In this document: piece after piece, positions 1 to 14,134 of the stretch
Layout of the letters: each line of letters starts with the position of its first letter
Position numbering within the stretch: the first letter of the stretch is position 1
From: Trichoplax sp. H2
Taxonomy: Eukaryota; Placozoa; Uniplacotomia; Trichoplacea
Length of the DNA: 64,000 nucleotides
Reading direction: 5' to 3'
NCBI GenBank assembly: GCA_003344405.1
Contig: NOWV01000139.1
Coordinates: 124,001 to 188,000 of the forward strand
Made by a program: the position numbers and the translations under genes
Notes under the pieces: model-generated
Told to the model about the DNA's origin: nothing
Seen by the model: only the letters and a program-made list of their open reading frames with translations
The model's database searches: none

Positions 1-776
1 ATTACCTGTTGAAAGTATAAATAAAGTTCAAGTATTAGCTAGCAGTATCAAAATGAAGAAATTTGAGAAATCTTGAGTATGATACGCTTTAAGTGATGAT
101 TCATATAGAAAGTAAAGATCTTACCCGCAGAAGTATCACAGGTTCTCGTAGCCAAGTCACAGACAGAATATATATCAAGGCAATGTTCACACTTAGAATG
201 GTTATGTAATCAGTTGGTGATACCATTTTTACAGCGTAAAAGAAGCAAGTATAAGATGCAGCTAAAAAAATGGTTATTGGTATAATTCTGATAATGAATC
301 CTTTCGTAAATTTGCCATGATATTGTAAAATGGACGAATCTTCCCTATTTAAACCATAGGTTAATAAAAAAAGCGCTAAAATCAATTATGTTGCATACTA
401 CGGTTCGTATCATTCCAGTTTGCTTTATGAATACTCTTTAATTCGAGAACATTATTGAATCTCTAGATCTTGAGTACTAATTAATACTGTCAATATACTC
501 ACTTCCACATTTCTTTTAAGGATTTTCCAAATATCATGCCAATTGGACAGTAGAGTGGATAACAGATGACTGTCCATGATCTAGCATACCTAGTACACGT
601 AAATATATGGCAACAAAATGGAGAATTTCAGATAGAATAGAAATAAATATGATTACGTTTTGAACTTACCACGTAGCAAATGCTATAGCAGTAAAATTTC
701 CCGATGTAAGATCGCGGCCAAATTGACCTTCTAGTACTACAGCAACTGCCAGTAGTAGTACTGCGACCAAACCCAT
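1..776 (-). CDS. SLC35F3/F4-like transporter, copy A (partial, 3' end outside window)
   Basis: Drug/metabolite-transporter superfamily membrane protein of the SLC35F3/F4 group, whose vertebrate members are linked to thiamine transport; the substrate here is unknown. Exons, minus strand: 776 or further upstream to 670 (a hydrophobic helix after Met-Gly-Leu-Val, ending in FAT and a split Trp), 589-503 (WYARSW.., ends KEMWK), 344-125 (two helices, with the family-type block VNIALIYILSVTWLREP). A fourth exon starts at position 5 after an AG acceptor and leaves the window. Exons 2 and 3 have exactly the lengths (87 and 220 nt) and phases of copy B downstream, so this is a tandem paralogue. The start is uncertain: the ATG at 776 is the first in frame, but the open frame continues to a stop near 850, so an upstream first exon is possible. 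Confidence 0.75.
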
Positions 777-840
777 TGATGATTTGATCGAGTACGTATT
801 GCAATGTTGTTTGCAAGCTTCATCTTCTAGATAATTAATA

Positions 841-3800
841 AACAGATAAAACTGATCTCAGTTGCGTAAAGAGTTTTGCAACCGCAAGACCTTTAAACAA
901 GTTGCTAGTTGCCAGTTGTAGTAAAGCCCCAAATACAGTATATCCAAGACTAAGATTGCTAGATTGTACGAAAATAGATGAATTGTATGTGAGATTTTAA
1001 GATTGCATGAATAATATGATTATATTTATTGCTTGATAGTCCGTGATAGTTGTTATGCGAACCGAACATATGCATTAAATTAAAGTTTACAAGAAACTGT
1101 AGTTCTTGCTTCATTCTGATTTTGCTTATGTATGTACTGAATTAAGTAACTTTCTCACTAGAGAAAAATCATATTGAACAATTTTAAAAGTTCCTATATT
1201 CGTGTGATGTAAAAGATTGTAACCGAATGATATGTAAATACATGATCTTGATCGACAGTCGAGTTGATATGAATAACTATAGCACTTTGAAGCTGTTCTG
1301 CTGAGTTTCGAAATTGAATTTCTCCTGTTATATCGTTATTACTTTCTGAAGTTGTTAGTAAGACCACAAGCTGCGCGAATTTTGAAAAATTCGTGCCATT
1401 AATATGAAACATGTCATGGTGTATTATTTATTCTAAAGAAACCCTACTTTTTTACTTTAAAGTTAAAATTCAATTCCTGATATACCGTCACAAACCTTTT
1501 TCCGATATTTGAGTTTGATTTTCGTTTTCTCTCATATTTACTTATAGGATACTAAAGTTATTGATAAATAAAAATGAAATTGCAATTTTTTGATGATTTA
1601 TTAATACGAATTGAACCCGATTCTGAGCTCCTGTATGTACTGAAGTTAGAGATGTTGTTATTAATACACATCCTAATGACTATCACGATCAGGGTTTGTG
1701 TATAATTAAATGCCCCTTGCTATACAGAAAAAAAATTCAAAACCTAAGAAATTCATAAATCTTATTAAGAATTGACTAAGGTCACGTATAAGATATTACA
1801 TTCAACTTTACAATACAATGTTAATGCTTATCTTAAAACTAGAGGTGGCATTATAACGCTGGGAAATGATTGAATAACTGGTTCTGAGACATACTTGATT
1901 GCACTGGAGCTACTTTAAACATACATACTATTATCAATTGCTCATCAATACTCATATATTAATAGTATTAATTTTACTTCCATTGATTAAGTGATAGACA
2001 AAACTACGGCTGGGAGGGAAGAATTACGGTGCTCAATGTTACTAGTTTATTGAATACTCCCAAGGGTGCAAATTTTAAACGAAGATATAAACGGATCATT
2101 TAAGAATGCATTAATAATGTAAATTTACTGTTTAGCAGTACCCCATATCTTTGAATCCTTAGATACTATTGCTACTGGTATCGTGTATCAATAAAGTAAT
2201 GCATTCTCTCGATTGCGCTCCCCTTCGTTAAATCGATAGCAATATCACACGGCTACAATACCATAGAGATTTCATCGTATAAACCTTTCCAATATTTACT
2301 CATAAAAGAATATTCGGGACGTGTTAATGGGTTGATGGTTACGGCATTTAAAATTATGGCACGAAGCCTTCATATTTTGCTATCAGCTACTATATTTTCG
2401 CTAAATCATAATTATAATAAATTGAATACAAAGAATTAATGTAACAGTGGATGAAGTTTTCTAGTCAAAAACTGACTTAACGCAAACAGAATTAAAATTT
2501 TTAATTCCTAGTGTGCATACCAGAAGCTATACAAAAGTTTATATTTTACATTCGTTAAAGTATGAATTTAAAATCATCATCAAACTATTTCGTACTTGTA
2601 AAGTAAAATGAATGATTAGTCTTATTTTATACTAATTTACTGACAATGTGATAGATTGAAAATCAGTACCTGATGGCGGTAAATGGATGTTTGTTGCTGA
2701 TGCTAAATAAGCGTCGAATTAGTCCAGAACCTTAAGTAATGTCAAGGCAATTTAAACAATGTTTGAGTGAGAGATAAGACAGTGGTATTATTTATTTTTC
2801 ACTAGATTGATAATTAGGCGTCTACTCTAGCTTCTTCTATTAATACTAGTATTCAAAAGCTTTTTCTTGAGGCCAAGGAAATCAAGGTACGATAGAGCTT
2901 GTGAATTAGTAATATCTCTTTAAATGAATTGTTGCACTAAGGAAAACTGATCTTGTCAGTTTAATTTGTATATAAGAATAATGTTTAGGATAGAAAACTT
3001 TTTCTTCATTGTCTCATTTTTTTATGCATGTTGATAATTAAATTAATATTGTAAGCATGCGCCTGAAACTGGATAACTTGAAGTTAATAGGCTAATTTTC
3101 TATTTTCAGACTCTTTGTTTATTAATAATTCCGATAGAAGAGCTCAAGGGTGTTGCTTCATGTTGTATATTTATACAGTAATTGCTCTACAGAAAAATTC
3201 ACTGTTAATTGTACTCTTTATGCTGAAGTAAGAATGGTCTACAATGCTGAAAATTAATCGTAATCAATTTGCCGACGATCATAGTTGATTTAATCGCAAT
3301 GAAAGGTTTAGACAAAACATTAGCGGCCGCAATGGTTTCCCTACTACTGTGATTGTAGTTTACTAAAACATCGCGTATCATAATAGCTTTAAAGTCGGAC
3401 CCTCTTTTAAATCATATTTTCTAATATGTAAACCTTGAAGCCAACTTTAAATCACTTAATGTGCTATAAACTGCAATTTTTATATATTTACACCATTTTT
3501 TGCAACCGAGTAGCCAATTAAATATAATATCTAAGCCAAAACTTGTTGATACTTTATGGCGATTACAAAATAGGTTTCCGTCTAAGTCGGATTCCAAATA
3601 ATAACAGCTACCTTGCTTAAAGCAAAATGCCTCACAGTAAGATTTAAAAAGAACTACATTAATATGTTACAACTGAAGCAATGTAATAAGTATAGTATCA
3701 ATTTATTCAAAAACCAGAGATATTATAAAATACTTACGAAGTGATATACCCGTATTATTCTAAATATATTCAGTAAGCTAGATGGATAGCTATATTCTTA

Positions 3801-6665
3801 CAACTGCAAGAATACGCTGAAATAGAACTTGGTTATTTTTAGCTACCAGAATTATTTAAACTAAATGAAAACAGCAATTAAATAATAATTTAGGCAACAC
3901 TGCTAACATTCGTAGCGATTAATATCTAGCTAAGGCTATAACAGGTTAAAGGTCCGAATTATAAGCTAAGATAGTGCTCTACAATACATTTTTATTGTGA
4001 TGTTTGAATACTTTAATGATATGGAAGATATTTTTATTGTAATATAGCTAGAAAATGCAGCTAAATTTGGACAGTAGAGAATGATAAATAGCAGGACAGC
4101 ACTATTAAGTTGTTATGTTTCGAGTTGACTAAAGCTGCAGGATACGTAATTCTGCTACAAATTCTTACCGAATTGGAATCAACATGGATCGAGATCTCTA
4201 GCTTGAATCAGCTACAGAATATTGGTCAGATAGCAATCAGCTTACATCAATTATGCTTTAAATATAATAAAAAGTGAAGCACTTTACTAAGATTTAATGA
4301 AAGTAGTATATTACCTTCCAAACATAAATAGAAAAACAATATATTGAAGTATTTTCAGACAAAATGGATGCGATTGAAAATTTGTCGGTTCAGTTTATAT
4401 ATTTTGTTCTTGGACTCTACCACTGTGCGATAGGATCTATATTAAGCTACAAAATAAACTGTGAATATCTCGGTTCTATTTTTTGTTGCCAAAGTGTCTT
4501 TGATATTTTCTGTACATGAGCCTACTTACAGTAGCTATAGCTATTAATATTGGACTTCTACACGACTGAAGTTCACGTTGAAGATCAATGCTTATTTTGA
4601 AAAAAAATGAAGGATTTTATGGCCTATTACCACGAAGCAAAATACTAGTAAACATCGCGGATTTATAGAAATAAATATTACCTTATACTGGTAGCAAAAT
4701 TTAGAACGGAATTATTTACATGATTGAGCCGGATACTCTACTTTCACTAATACTATCATCTTGGTTTGGAGTATTACATTAACATTGCAATAAGACGTTT
4801 CGAAAGCCTAAAGTTATCTATTGCTCTTCTACTGAATGAACAGTTATTAAATGATACTAAACGAAGAAATACGCTGATGCATAAATTAAATTTTAAAATT
4901 GCATTGGATAAATTTTATTAGCATGGCGAAGCACAATTTATATTAGGAATGAGATTATTACGATTGAAACCACTGTCTTCGAATTCAGCTGCTATAGTAT
5001 TGCAATCTTTTCAATAGAAATATAAAAATAATTTCCAAACAGATAATAGCATTTGGAAATTTGATAAATAGCTTTAGTAATAATCAATGTCATGCGAAAA
5101 TGTGTATACAATATCTTCAAGGTAGAAAAAAATTCTCCTCAATAACAATTCTCTTTGTACCAAAAGTTGACTATAATATTAAAATTTATTTTAGAGTTGA
5201 AATATTCATAACAATTTAACAAATATCTCTTGATTATACTTATAATTACAGCTAGATCGCATCGTATAAAAAAATTCATAAGGTAGCCTTAAGACTGTAC
5301 TTACTGGGTATATTTAATGGACTAAAGTTCTATAATAATCAGTAGATTAAAATTAAGTGTTAATTAACTGATTATCTGATAGATCAGTAAAGCTAAGATC
5401 ATATAGGCTAGATATCAGAAAAAATCTTGAACTTTGCAGTTATTCCCAATTGCTTAAGTGGTAAAAATATACTTCTTGTGATATAACTCAGATAATAAAC
5501 GATCGAATTGTGGATTGCCGATCTGTTTATACTGAATAATCGTTCATATGTTTATGTATCAATGGCACTTTGTGAATATTCATTTTGAATGCCCGCGAGA
5601 ACTTGTAATTTAAATAAAATTTAACATTTAAATTTTCTATTTTTGCATATTAAAGACTTTTAGCAGCGGCGCCTTTGCATAATTAAATATCGAAGATTGG
5701 GTTAATTAATTGTTCTACATTAATTACAATTGCAGTAGTTGATGATTTTTGATCTGACTAGGTATCTAAGAACAGGTTAAGAAACTACTATAAACAATCA
5801 AATTACCAAAATTTCATGAAATACGGTACTCTAGAAACCACCAACACTGAATGAACAAGTACTTCGAATTATGATGGTGCAAAATTAAAATATTTAAGTT
5901 GACTAATAACTTAACCCACGTGGAGACATTAAAATGTTATGATCATTCACAAGATTGATACTTAATGAACAATGACGTACACAATTCTGGGATTTACAAA
6001 TTTTATTGTTTTGAATATGTGCTCAAAATAGCGCAATGAATATACTTAAACAGTTATAATTGGAGAAGGTTAATTAAAAATTTATCTTTAAATAGTATTA
6101 CAGGTTTAGACTAATTCTATGGAAATAATGTATGCGTTAGTCGATAACTATTTATTGCAAAAACAAACGTATATCAGGTACTGCATATTTAGAATATAAC
6201 AGATCGCAACTTCACTCTCATGATACTTGAAAGGCAAAGTAAATTCTGAAATTATTGCTAAGTAATGGCTCTTACAGCACGAAGGATAAAATAAATGTCG
6301 CTCAATTTCAATTAGAAAATACAATTATCAAAATAATTTTTAAATACATTTAATCCGAATATGAACGCACATGCGCAGCTTTGCTATTTAACCTTCTTTA
6401 TCGAGATTTTATACATTTAAAATTTGCAGTATTACGTAAGTACTGTATATATATACATTAATTTCGAAAATCAAATTAAAAAATTAAAAAATACGATTAT
6501 TTTTGTCTTGTATGATTTTAAGGTCGAATTAAATAGAAATGCAGTAGCAAATTATTTTAATTTAACTTAATAAAGATTTTAAAGAATAATATCAAGTATC
6601 TATAGCTGACTCATAAAAGGTAGTTAAAGTATTATTGCAGTATTTATGACCGATATTGTGCAGAA
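841..6665. other. No gene recognised between SLC35F copies A and B
   Basis: About 5.8 kb of AT-rich DNA with frequent stops in all frames. The longest open stretch (minus strand, about 1194-1412, 72 codons) has no recognisable motif, no matching neighbour exon and ordinary AT-rich composition, so I do not call it. I see no tRNA, rRNA or transposon signature. Confidence 0.4.
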
Positions 6666-8518
6666 TTACAGGGTAACTTTTCTATAGCAGCAAGGAACCA
6701 TCCATCGTGATAGACGACGCGCTTTATCAACTGGAATTAGTAATATGAGGAAGCTTGAACAAATAAGGAATACGCCAAAGATCTTAATGCCATCAAATAT
6801 AATATGACGATATATTACATCCACGAAAGCATTGCCAGGAATACTAAGTAGCATACCAACTGCTACGAATATTGGAAAACTCACGGCAGTACCAAGAAAA
6901 ATTAAAGCACTGACGAGGAGAGAAAATATAGAAGTCACATTGAGCTCATACCAAGGGATAGTTTCCCATTCGATGGTCTCAATCCCAAGTGAAGTCGCTA
7001 CTAAAATTAGTGGCCATGAGAAGAGTACAATAAGAGCGCAAACTACGGTGAGTAAAAGGGAAGCTTGACCAACTGATGGGTCAGGAAGCACAAGCTTTAG
7101 ATATACCTAAAGTCATAATAAAAGTTATAACGTAAGTACTTAAAGAATTAGCCGTTGAAAATACATATTACGTCATATGTCGATAAGTACTGGCTAAGTA
7201 ACATATTTAATCAATAATAAACAAGATAAAATTAAACATTATACCCTGTAGATAGCTGTCAAAACTGCAACAGATAACGAAAAAATGATTCCCAAAATGC
7301 TTGATCCATGTAATCCGTAAGAATAAGCGAAGACGAAAACGCCAGTCATGGCTGCAACCACTGCAATGACCTATGGAAATGTGATTTAAATATTATATTT
7401 ACCTGAGGTTTTCAATGGCAATGTATTATTGTAGAAATATACCAAATAATACAAATTTAATTATATAATTTTATTTATGTAGTAAAACGAAATGTTTCAA
7501 ATTACCCTTAAAGCTAGTAATGGTTCTTTTAACCAATATATCGATAGAATATATATCAGTGCAATGTTGACAGCCATTACAGCTGAACAATCGCTAGGAG
7601 GGCTTATATCCAAGGCATAATAATAAAAGTAATATGCGGAATTATAAATTACGGTCACTGGGAGGACTTTTTTGAAAAAGCCTTGTTTATAATTTCCGTC
7701 TTGCTTCAATACAACACAATCCTCACTGCGAATGGAAAATTATTTTAAGTTTGTTTTTGCCAAACCGATGATTTCATTACAGCTGATCAAATTTAAAGCT
7801 ACCATTTTGATATTAACAGCGATAACAAATAATAATATAATATGCAGTAAGCTGTTTAAGAATTTTAGCATTAGGTAATATCAAGATACTAGAATTCGAA
7901 TAGATAGAGAATAAGTGTCGATTCTAGCTTAATTAAAGGATAATACTTTGTAGACACTCCTTTCTATTAGTAGATTTTTATTCATTACTTGTATCGCACG
8001 CGAAAAATATTTCGCCTCACTGATTTTAATAATCATTGTTGATATATCCAGTTTATGATCTTTATAAGCTAATGACCTATTTCTTTTAAACTGATATAGT
8101 GACTAAAATCCTTGAATCAATTAATGTTAAACTATAATAAAAAGTAGTAAAGACTAATATTTATTTCTATGTGGTGAAAAATAAGACGAACCTCCACATG
8201 GATTTTAGCGATTTGCCAGTCATAAGACCAAATAGGCAGTAGCAAGGATATATTAATATCGAGAAATTTCGTCCATACCTATTATTTATATGAAATATTC
8301 AATTAATTGTCGTCATATTTAGAACATAAGAATAAATTTACTCACCAGGTCGCAAATGTAAAAGCTGTAAAATTTAATGATGCCATAGAATTCGCAAACT
8401 GTATTTCAACTGTACTTGTTATTGCCAATAACAAGACTATCAGGAGGCCTACCCATGTTTTCGCAGAACTGCTACTACTCTTATCAGGTTGCTCACTTTG
8501 TTCTGCTTCTATTATCAT
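6666..8518 (-). CDS. SLC35F3/F4-like transporter, copy B (complete)
   Basis: Multi-pass transporter of the drug/metabolite superfamily, SLC35F3/F4 group. Five exons, minus strand: 8518-8346, 8278-8192, 7725-7506, 7370-7245, 7094-6666. Phases join without error to 345 codons including the stop (344 aa, a little shorter than vertebrate SLC35F3). The last exon carries the clearest family match: an acidic/Trp loop (ETIEWETIPWYELN), a helix, then the block VGMLLSIPGNAFVDV, which resembles the LSIPVNAVID region of SLC35F proteins. Exon 3 has the VNIALIYILSIYWLKEP block. The start at 8518 is the first ATG after an in-frame TAG upstream. The N-terminus is short, with a Ser run before the first helix. 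The exon layout matches copy A. The family is clear, the substrate is not. Confidence 0.85.
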
Positions 8519-11500
8519 CAATTCAAGATAGTAAATTATCGAGTTTAGCTAGAAAGATATTGAAACCAATCATATCTGATAGGATATCTTAATTTGGAAT
8601 GATGGAACTCTTTAACTACAGAGTAATTCACAGTCATGACAAATGAATATTATTAATACAATATTCTACAGTATCGAAAGGGTCCACTAATATTAATTCG
8701 TACCAAAATTTTCCTAATTAATCTATAACTTAAAACTGAATACGACAGCTAATATAAATATACATGGAGATTTGATGCTAGTATTTAAGACATGGAATAC
8801 TTCGTAGATACTGTCTGCAGCTAAGTAAAGTGCGTGTCTGATTATCATTTATGCTTAGTCTGGTAGAAACTTAATGGCTAAAATTAAAAATTGGGTATTA
8901 GAAGGGAAATAATAAATCGTATGGTAGGCCTCAGTTAATATATTTAATAAGTAAAGTGATCTAGCAAGGTAGATATCATCAAAATATCCTGCTAAACTAC
9001 ATAGATGTCAAAAGGAATTTATTTTCTTTCAGATGTATAATTAAATTAAGAAATTCGTAAATTAACATGATGAACTATCATATTAAAACTCGTAATTCAA
9101 TGGTAAATTTCAAAAAGTCGAAGCAATTGTAGTTGTTAGTAGTCTTATGAAATATTTTCGCTAAAAGTAAATTAAAAAAAATAGCAATGCACATCCATGC
9201 AAAGTATCTATCCAATTCAAGTTAAAGCTACTTATAGTTGTTAACTACATGAAGAAATAAATTCTTAAATAAATTACAAAGTTAAGAGCAATATGGGTAC
9301 ATTCAATTTAAGCTTATGCAGCACATGGATGAGATTCATACATTTAAAATAAACAGAATTTCCTTCCTATAATTTTGATAATGAATGCATACTGCGCTAT
9401 TTATTTATAATAGCTTGTGCTATCGTAGAGTTGATGGGTAACATGTTTCATTTGTAAATCTATGTCAGTCTAGTAAATTTTTGTCGACTTTGTCAGTACT
9501 TTACTTTCACATGTGTAAATTGAGGTTAATCTTACGGTATTATAAAAAATTGATATTAACTCAATTACGACTAGTAGTTAGTCCTAACTGAGTGATAATA
9601 CACTTATGCAGCAGTAGGCACATTGATAGTATTTGATACGTATTACTTTAAACATTGATTTATAGTATTAGCTCCTGATATCTTAAAATATTATTACATG
9701 TTCTATATCCGTTAGCCAGTTCTATATACATTCATGATATTATTAGGATTATTCTAATTATGCTATGCTATTCGAAAGGATAAAAAAATAATTCTATTTT
9801 ATGTACATGTAATAATTTAGTGTATAGTTTGTAATGTGTTCATGATTGATTCGCACCTTTAGGACATTCGAGATCTATGTCGACTTTAACTTGTTTGGTC
9901 ATGTTGATGGTATATTGGTTAGCTAATTTTTTGTAGTGATTTCTTGGAAAATAATAGTTCTAAATTCATGTACAAAATTATAACGTAGAATGCATTAACA
10001 AATCTTTCCGGAAAGGGTAATCTAGTTTTTAAGAATAAATCCACGCTAATGTTAGATTCGGATTGAATGGAGGTATCTGTTATGATTAGAATTATAAAAT
10101 TTTTTTAAGATATCTTTAATTAAATTTCGAAAAATCTACCTTGAGTTGAGCTGATGTTAGGCTTTAACCTTCGTAATTAGAACCGTGATTGAAATTCACG
10201 ATCACGGTAGAAAATGTGGAGTACTTGTTGCTGACGACGTTTATTCGATTTGATCTATCAGTAAGCGTGGCGAGCTTAAATAGTTTCTGCTTCTATAGAA
10301 TACATTGCTATTAAACCGGTTGTTATTTATGTTATTTAAGAGGGCCTGCTGGGTAGTAAGTATCATTCTCACGGTCTTTTTCTGTATATAGATGAGTCTG
10401 TACGAGTCTGTATAATTTAATTTTTAGTAATGTTTAATTTAGCTTGAATATTTCTTTCATACTAGTAACAATGATTCTGTATATTTAGAATTTGCCTTGA
10501 TTAAACTTACTTTGCAAATTCATATTAAGTGCACTTGATATCGCCCATACACGTCAGCATTTTTTCTGATTTCCTATAGTATCATTATAAAATTTCGCTC
10601 ACGCTTGATAAGTTAGCCCTGAAACCAGTTTTCATGCCTGCAACTGGTTTAGTAAACAGGTTTATTATAAGCAAACGGAATGCAAGATAATTAGGCTTTT
10701 AGGATAATATTTTATAATTTAACTACAGCTAAAATGCTTTCTAATTGGACAGAATGCCACTTAATGTAACCAAAATGACGTAATCCTATCAACTTTATCA
10801 AGATAAGATTACTAATATTTGAAAATATTTTATAAAATCTAATGACTTCTAAAATGCATTCCAATTGGCAGGATGCTCACTTAATGTAGCCAAAATGATG
10901 CAATTCCGTGAACTTTATCTAGACAGCATCTTTAATATTGTTAAAAATGAGCTGTTCTCATAAAAATGAATAAATCTACCTTGTAAGTTAATAGTATCAT
11001 CTCTCAATTATTTGTTTAGGAATCCATACGAGGCCTTACAATCATAACTAGCTCGTCAATGAAATAATATACAGATGCTATGTAATCAAAGATAGTATCT
11101 GGTTTAATATTACCTTTAACCCTGATAATTTGTATCAGAGTACAATGTCTTTTTATATTTAAAGGCAGATATTAACTCTTATAGATTAACTTAGAAAATA
11201 ATTTTAATTGCACGCTTAAAACCTTCAGAAAGAAAATTTTACTATAAGTTAAAATCAAAGCTGATGATGTAATGATATATCTGCGTGTAAGAGAGCAATT
11301 AAGAAAATTTAGTTGGATGATAAAGTACTGTACATTTTTACATTCCATTTTTGTAGGTTATATCGAATGAAATTATATTGCGATTGTACACTTTTATTTG
11401 GGACATCAAATTATGTCGATAAGAGAATAAAGCATCCTAATAGAATAGAATAGAATGTTGTGTAAATTATCGCATCATGGTGTCGCATTGAAATTCATTC

Positions 11501-14134
11501 GTTTAGTAAAACAGGCTATTGTTAGACAATTTGCGTCGAAATGTAATTCTTATATTTGTACAGATGTAAATAATCATCAATACTTAGTAGGCAAGTGCGG
11601 TAATCCTTCACGCAACTTTAATTTTGTTTAACTGTATTGTTACATCAATAAATAAATAAGCGTATACTAATTTCTGAAGGTTATATCTCCTATGGTAGCT
11701 TATAATGATCTAAATGAAATGAAGTTGTTAGGAATTGCAACACCTTAATTATCCTGACCAAGAGAGGCTTCCCGCTACGTCAAAGTCTGGTTTGATCAGA
11801 AATTCTATCGGATACATCATTAAAGCAGCCCTAACATAGCCTCAACTTTCTTGATAAACCTTTCCTGATGATTAAAGGGATCTGGTGTTAGTGCATCTAT
11901 CGCAAATCAGTTTTTACAATGGATAATATCTGTGCTGGATTATTTGGTAGGAATTCAACTAAAGTATGTTTATTTATTCAAATGCTGGTTTACATTTTAT
12001 TAATAACAACTCGTGATAAGCATCGGTTTCTGGCTCTATGTTCATCCAAGTCAAATGGGTCACACAAATTGAGTTATAAGTTTGGAGGACTGACAGGGTA
12101 ATTATTAACGAAAAAGGGTCATTGTTATCTAAATTATTATCAATAGTCAGCAATTGCATTTATCCTTCTTCGAGCTATATAGTCGCCCAACATATTGCCC
12201 AGCTTCGGGATTTACTGCTACTGATAATCTACCATTATGGTGCAATAAGCAAATCTTGCAGTAAATTACACTCTAGACTTTAATGCGTGATTTTGGATGC
12301 TTTCCTTAGTCAGAAGTCATTTTTAGCGGTTAAACTAATCGAAGCTATGTTTAAATCTGTTTTATTAGCCTTAAAAAATTTCGTCAACATTAGCCAAGAA
12401 CAATTTGATTATTATCTATTCTAGAAAAGTTTTAAAGTGAAAAACTGTATGAGTATATTAAGAATAGCTTGCCATATATGCCTATCGGATCATTGGTAAA
12501 TGCCATTCGTCTTCAAGATATAAAAGTAGCTTAATACTCCGATCAGAATTTTTTATTCTAAAAATCCAAAAGTAGTATTGAAACTCTTATAGCCATGGAA
12601 GGTTTTAGTATAGAAAGTTACTGTAGAATAGAAATAGATTTATCTGAAGTATTTAAAATGTGCTTAATCAAAGGTTCAATCTTGGTGTTTGTACTAACGA
12701 ACAAAATTTTAACCATAACCGAGTAGATATTCTAAATAATTATCATTACCCAGTGCCGTTATTTATGCATGGCTTGCTTTGTATCGTTCTCAGCTCATTT
12801 CTGCAGGGGCTAAATTTTATGATGTACAACAAAATATATTAATCATAGCCTCTGCATGTTGACTATGTGCTATATCACATATTGATGTGCAAGATAAGCT
12901 AGACTTGGAAAGGTGGCTAAGCTAACGTTAAATTTCTACCTCATGCGAGATACTGTGTAACGCACTCCCAAAATTTACAATTACCGTACATTACGTACTA
13001 TAAAACTAAAAGGACAATAAATTTATAAATTAATAAGGTAGCTTATGAGACCAAAGTTCTAATTTAAAATATAATTAATTACCTAAGTACATTAGGCTAT
13101 CGGATACATACGGCATGCAAATAGCCATATGCCACCCAATACACGTAGTGGAATTTTGTTCCAGGGTAAGGCATGAAGACATTGTCTATATGTTATAGAT
13201 TAATAGACGCAGGAGTAATTAAATAATAGGAAGGTAAGTATCCGTCTGAATAAAATAAATGTAGACGTGACAGATTGTGTTTACGTATTTTCGGTCTTAC
13301 TATTTGAATATGTGCTTATCGCTGGCAAACATTTGGGTTTATTGCATGAAGGTTACACCGGACTTATAGCTATTTTATCGAAGAGCATCTAACTCTGCAG
13401 ATATTACTCAAAGTATAGAAACACTCAAATCAGAACTTGAAAGCATTGAACATTTTGTGCTGGGTATCATTGCTAGCCACAACAGCAACAAGCAACAAAT
13501 GCTCATGAGTTTTGATGTCTTTCAAAGGTTAGATCTGATGCTCTGTTCTATGCTTTACTGTTCAAATTGCTTGTAGTGCACAAAGAAATTTTAAGCACAA
13601 GCTTGACATCAGGTAGCGTTAAATTTGTATCACCTTGAAAACAGATCATGGATTGCTGTTTAGTCATTTTCTTGTGATAAGTCTACAATTAAAAGCTAAA
13701 ATATCTTCATAACAGCTACTACAATATTTATGAGAGTAATCTGAATACCTACAAATATAAATATACCGAAGACTTTCATATGCAGATGTACAGACATGCA
13801 GACACACAGACTAATCGAAGTATTATTCAAATCAATGCTCTAACTAGTCTAAAAATGATATTTTATATTAAATTACAGCTCCTAATTTAATTTGCATTAA
13901 AATGTAATTACTTTTTTGAAATCAAGCATATACAGTAGAGATTATTATTTCATAATTAATTTATTTGCAATATATCAGCGTAAGCCATGAAAATGTGAGC
14001 TAGCTATTGTACATATTTTATGTACGATGTAACGGTATTTATAAAAGGATTCTCAAACAAAGTTTGTCAATTATTTCGGATCGGATATCAAAAATTTTTC
14101 CAACGGCTGTTGTGAATCCAAAGCAGAGAAAACG
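8519..14134. other. No gene recognised between SLC35F copy B and TPD52
   Basis: About 5.6 kb of AT-rich sequence. Open frames here (for example 11919-12101 and 12660-12842, 60 codons each) lack motifs and adjoining exons. The only structure I can support is the imperfect tandem duplication at 10704-10940 and a short AGAAT run near 11440-11457. Confidence 0.4.
10704..10940. repeat. Imperfect tandem duplication, about 118-bp unit
   Basis: Copy 1 (about 10704-10821) and copy 2 (about 10822-10940) share an ordered series of words: ATATTTTATAA, CTAAAATGC, CAATTGG or TAATTGG, the stretch CACTTAATGTA, CCAAAATGA, AACTTTATC and TAATATTTG or TAATATTG. Scattered substitutions separate them, so the duplication is old. 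No coding potential is visible. Confidence 0.75.

Noticed and set aside
1194-1412. 72-codon minus-strand open frame as a gene
   Set aside because: No motif, no matching splice partner, low-complexity surroundings; chance length is plausible in 6 kb of non-coding DNA.
8307-8531. 74-codon plus-strand open frame
   Set aside because: Antisense shadow of SLC35F copy B exon 1, whose minus-strand frame has a donor and family-type helix.
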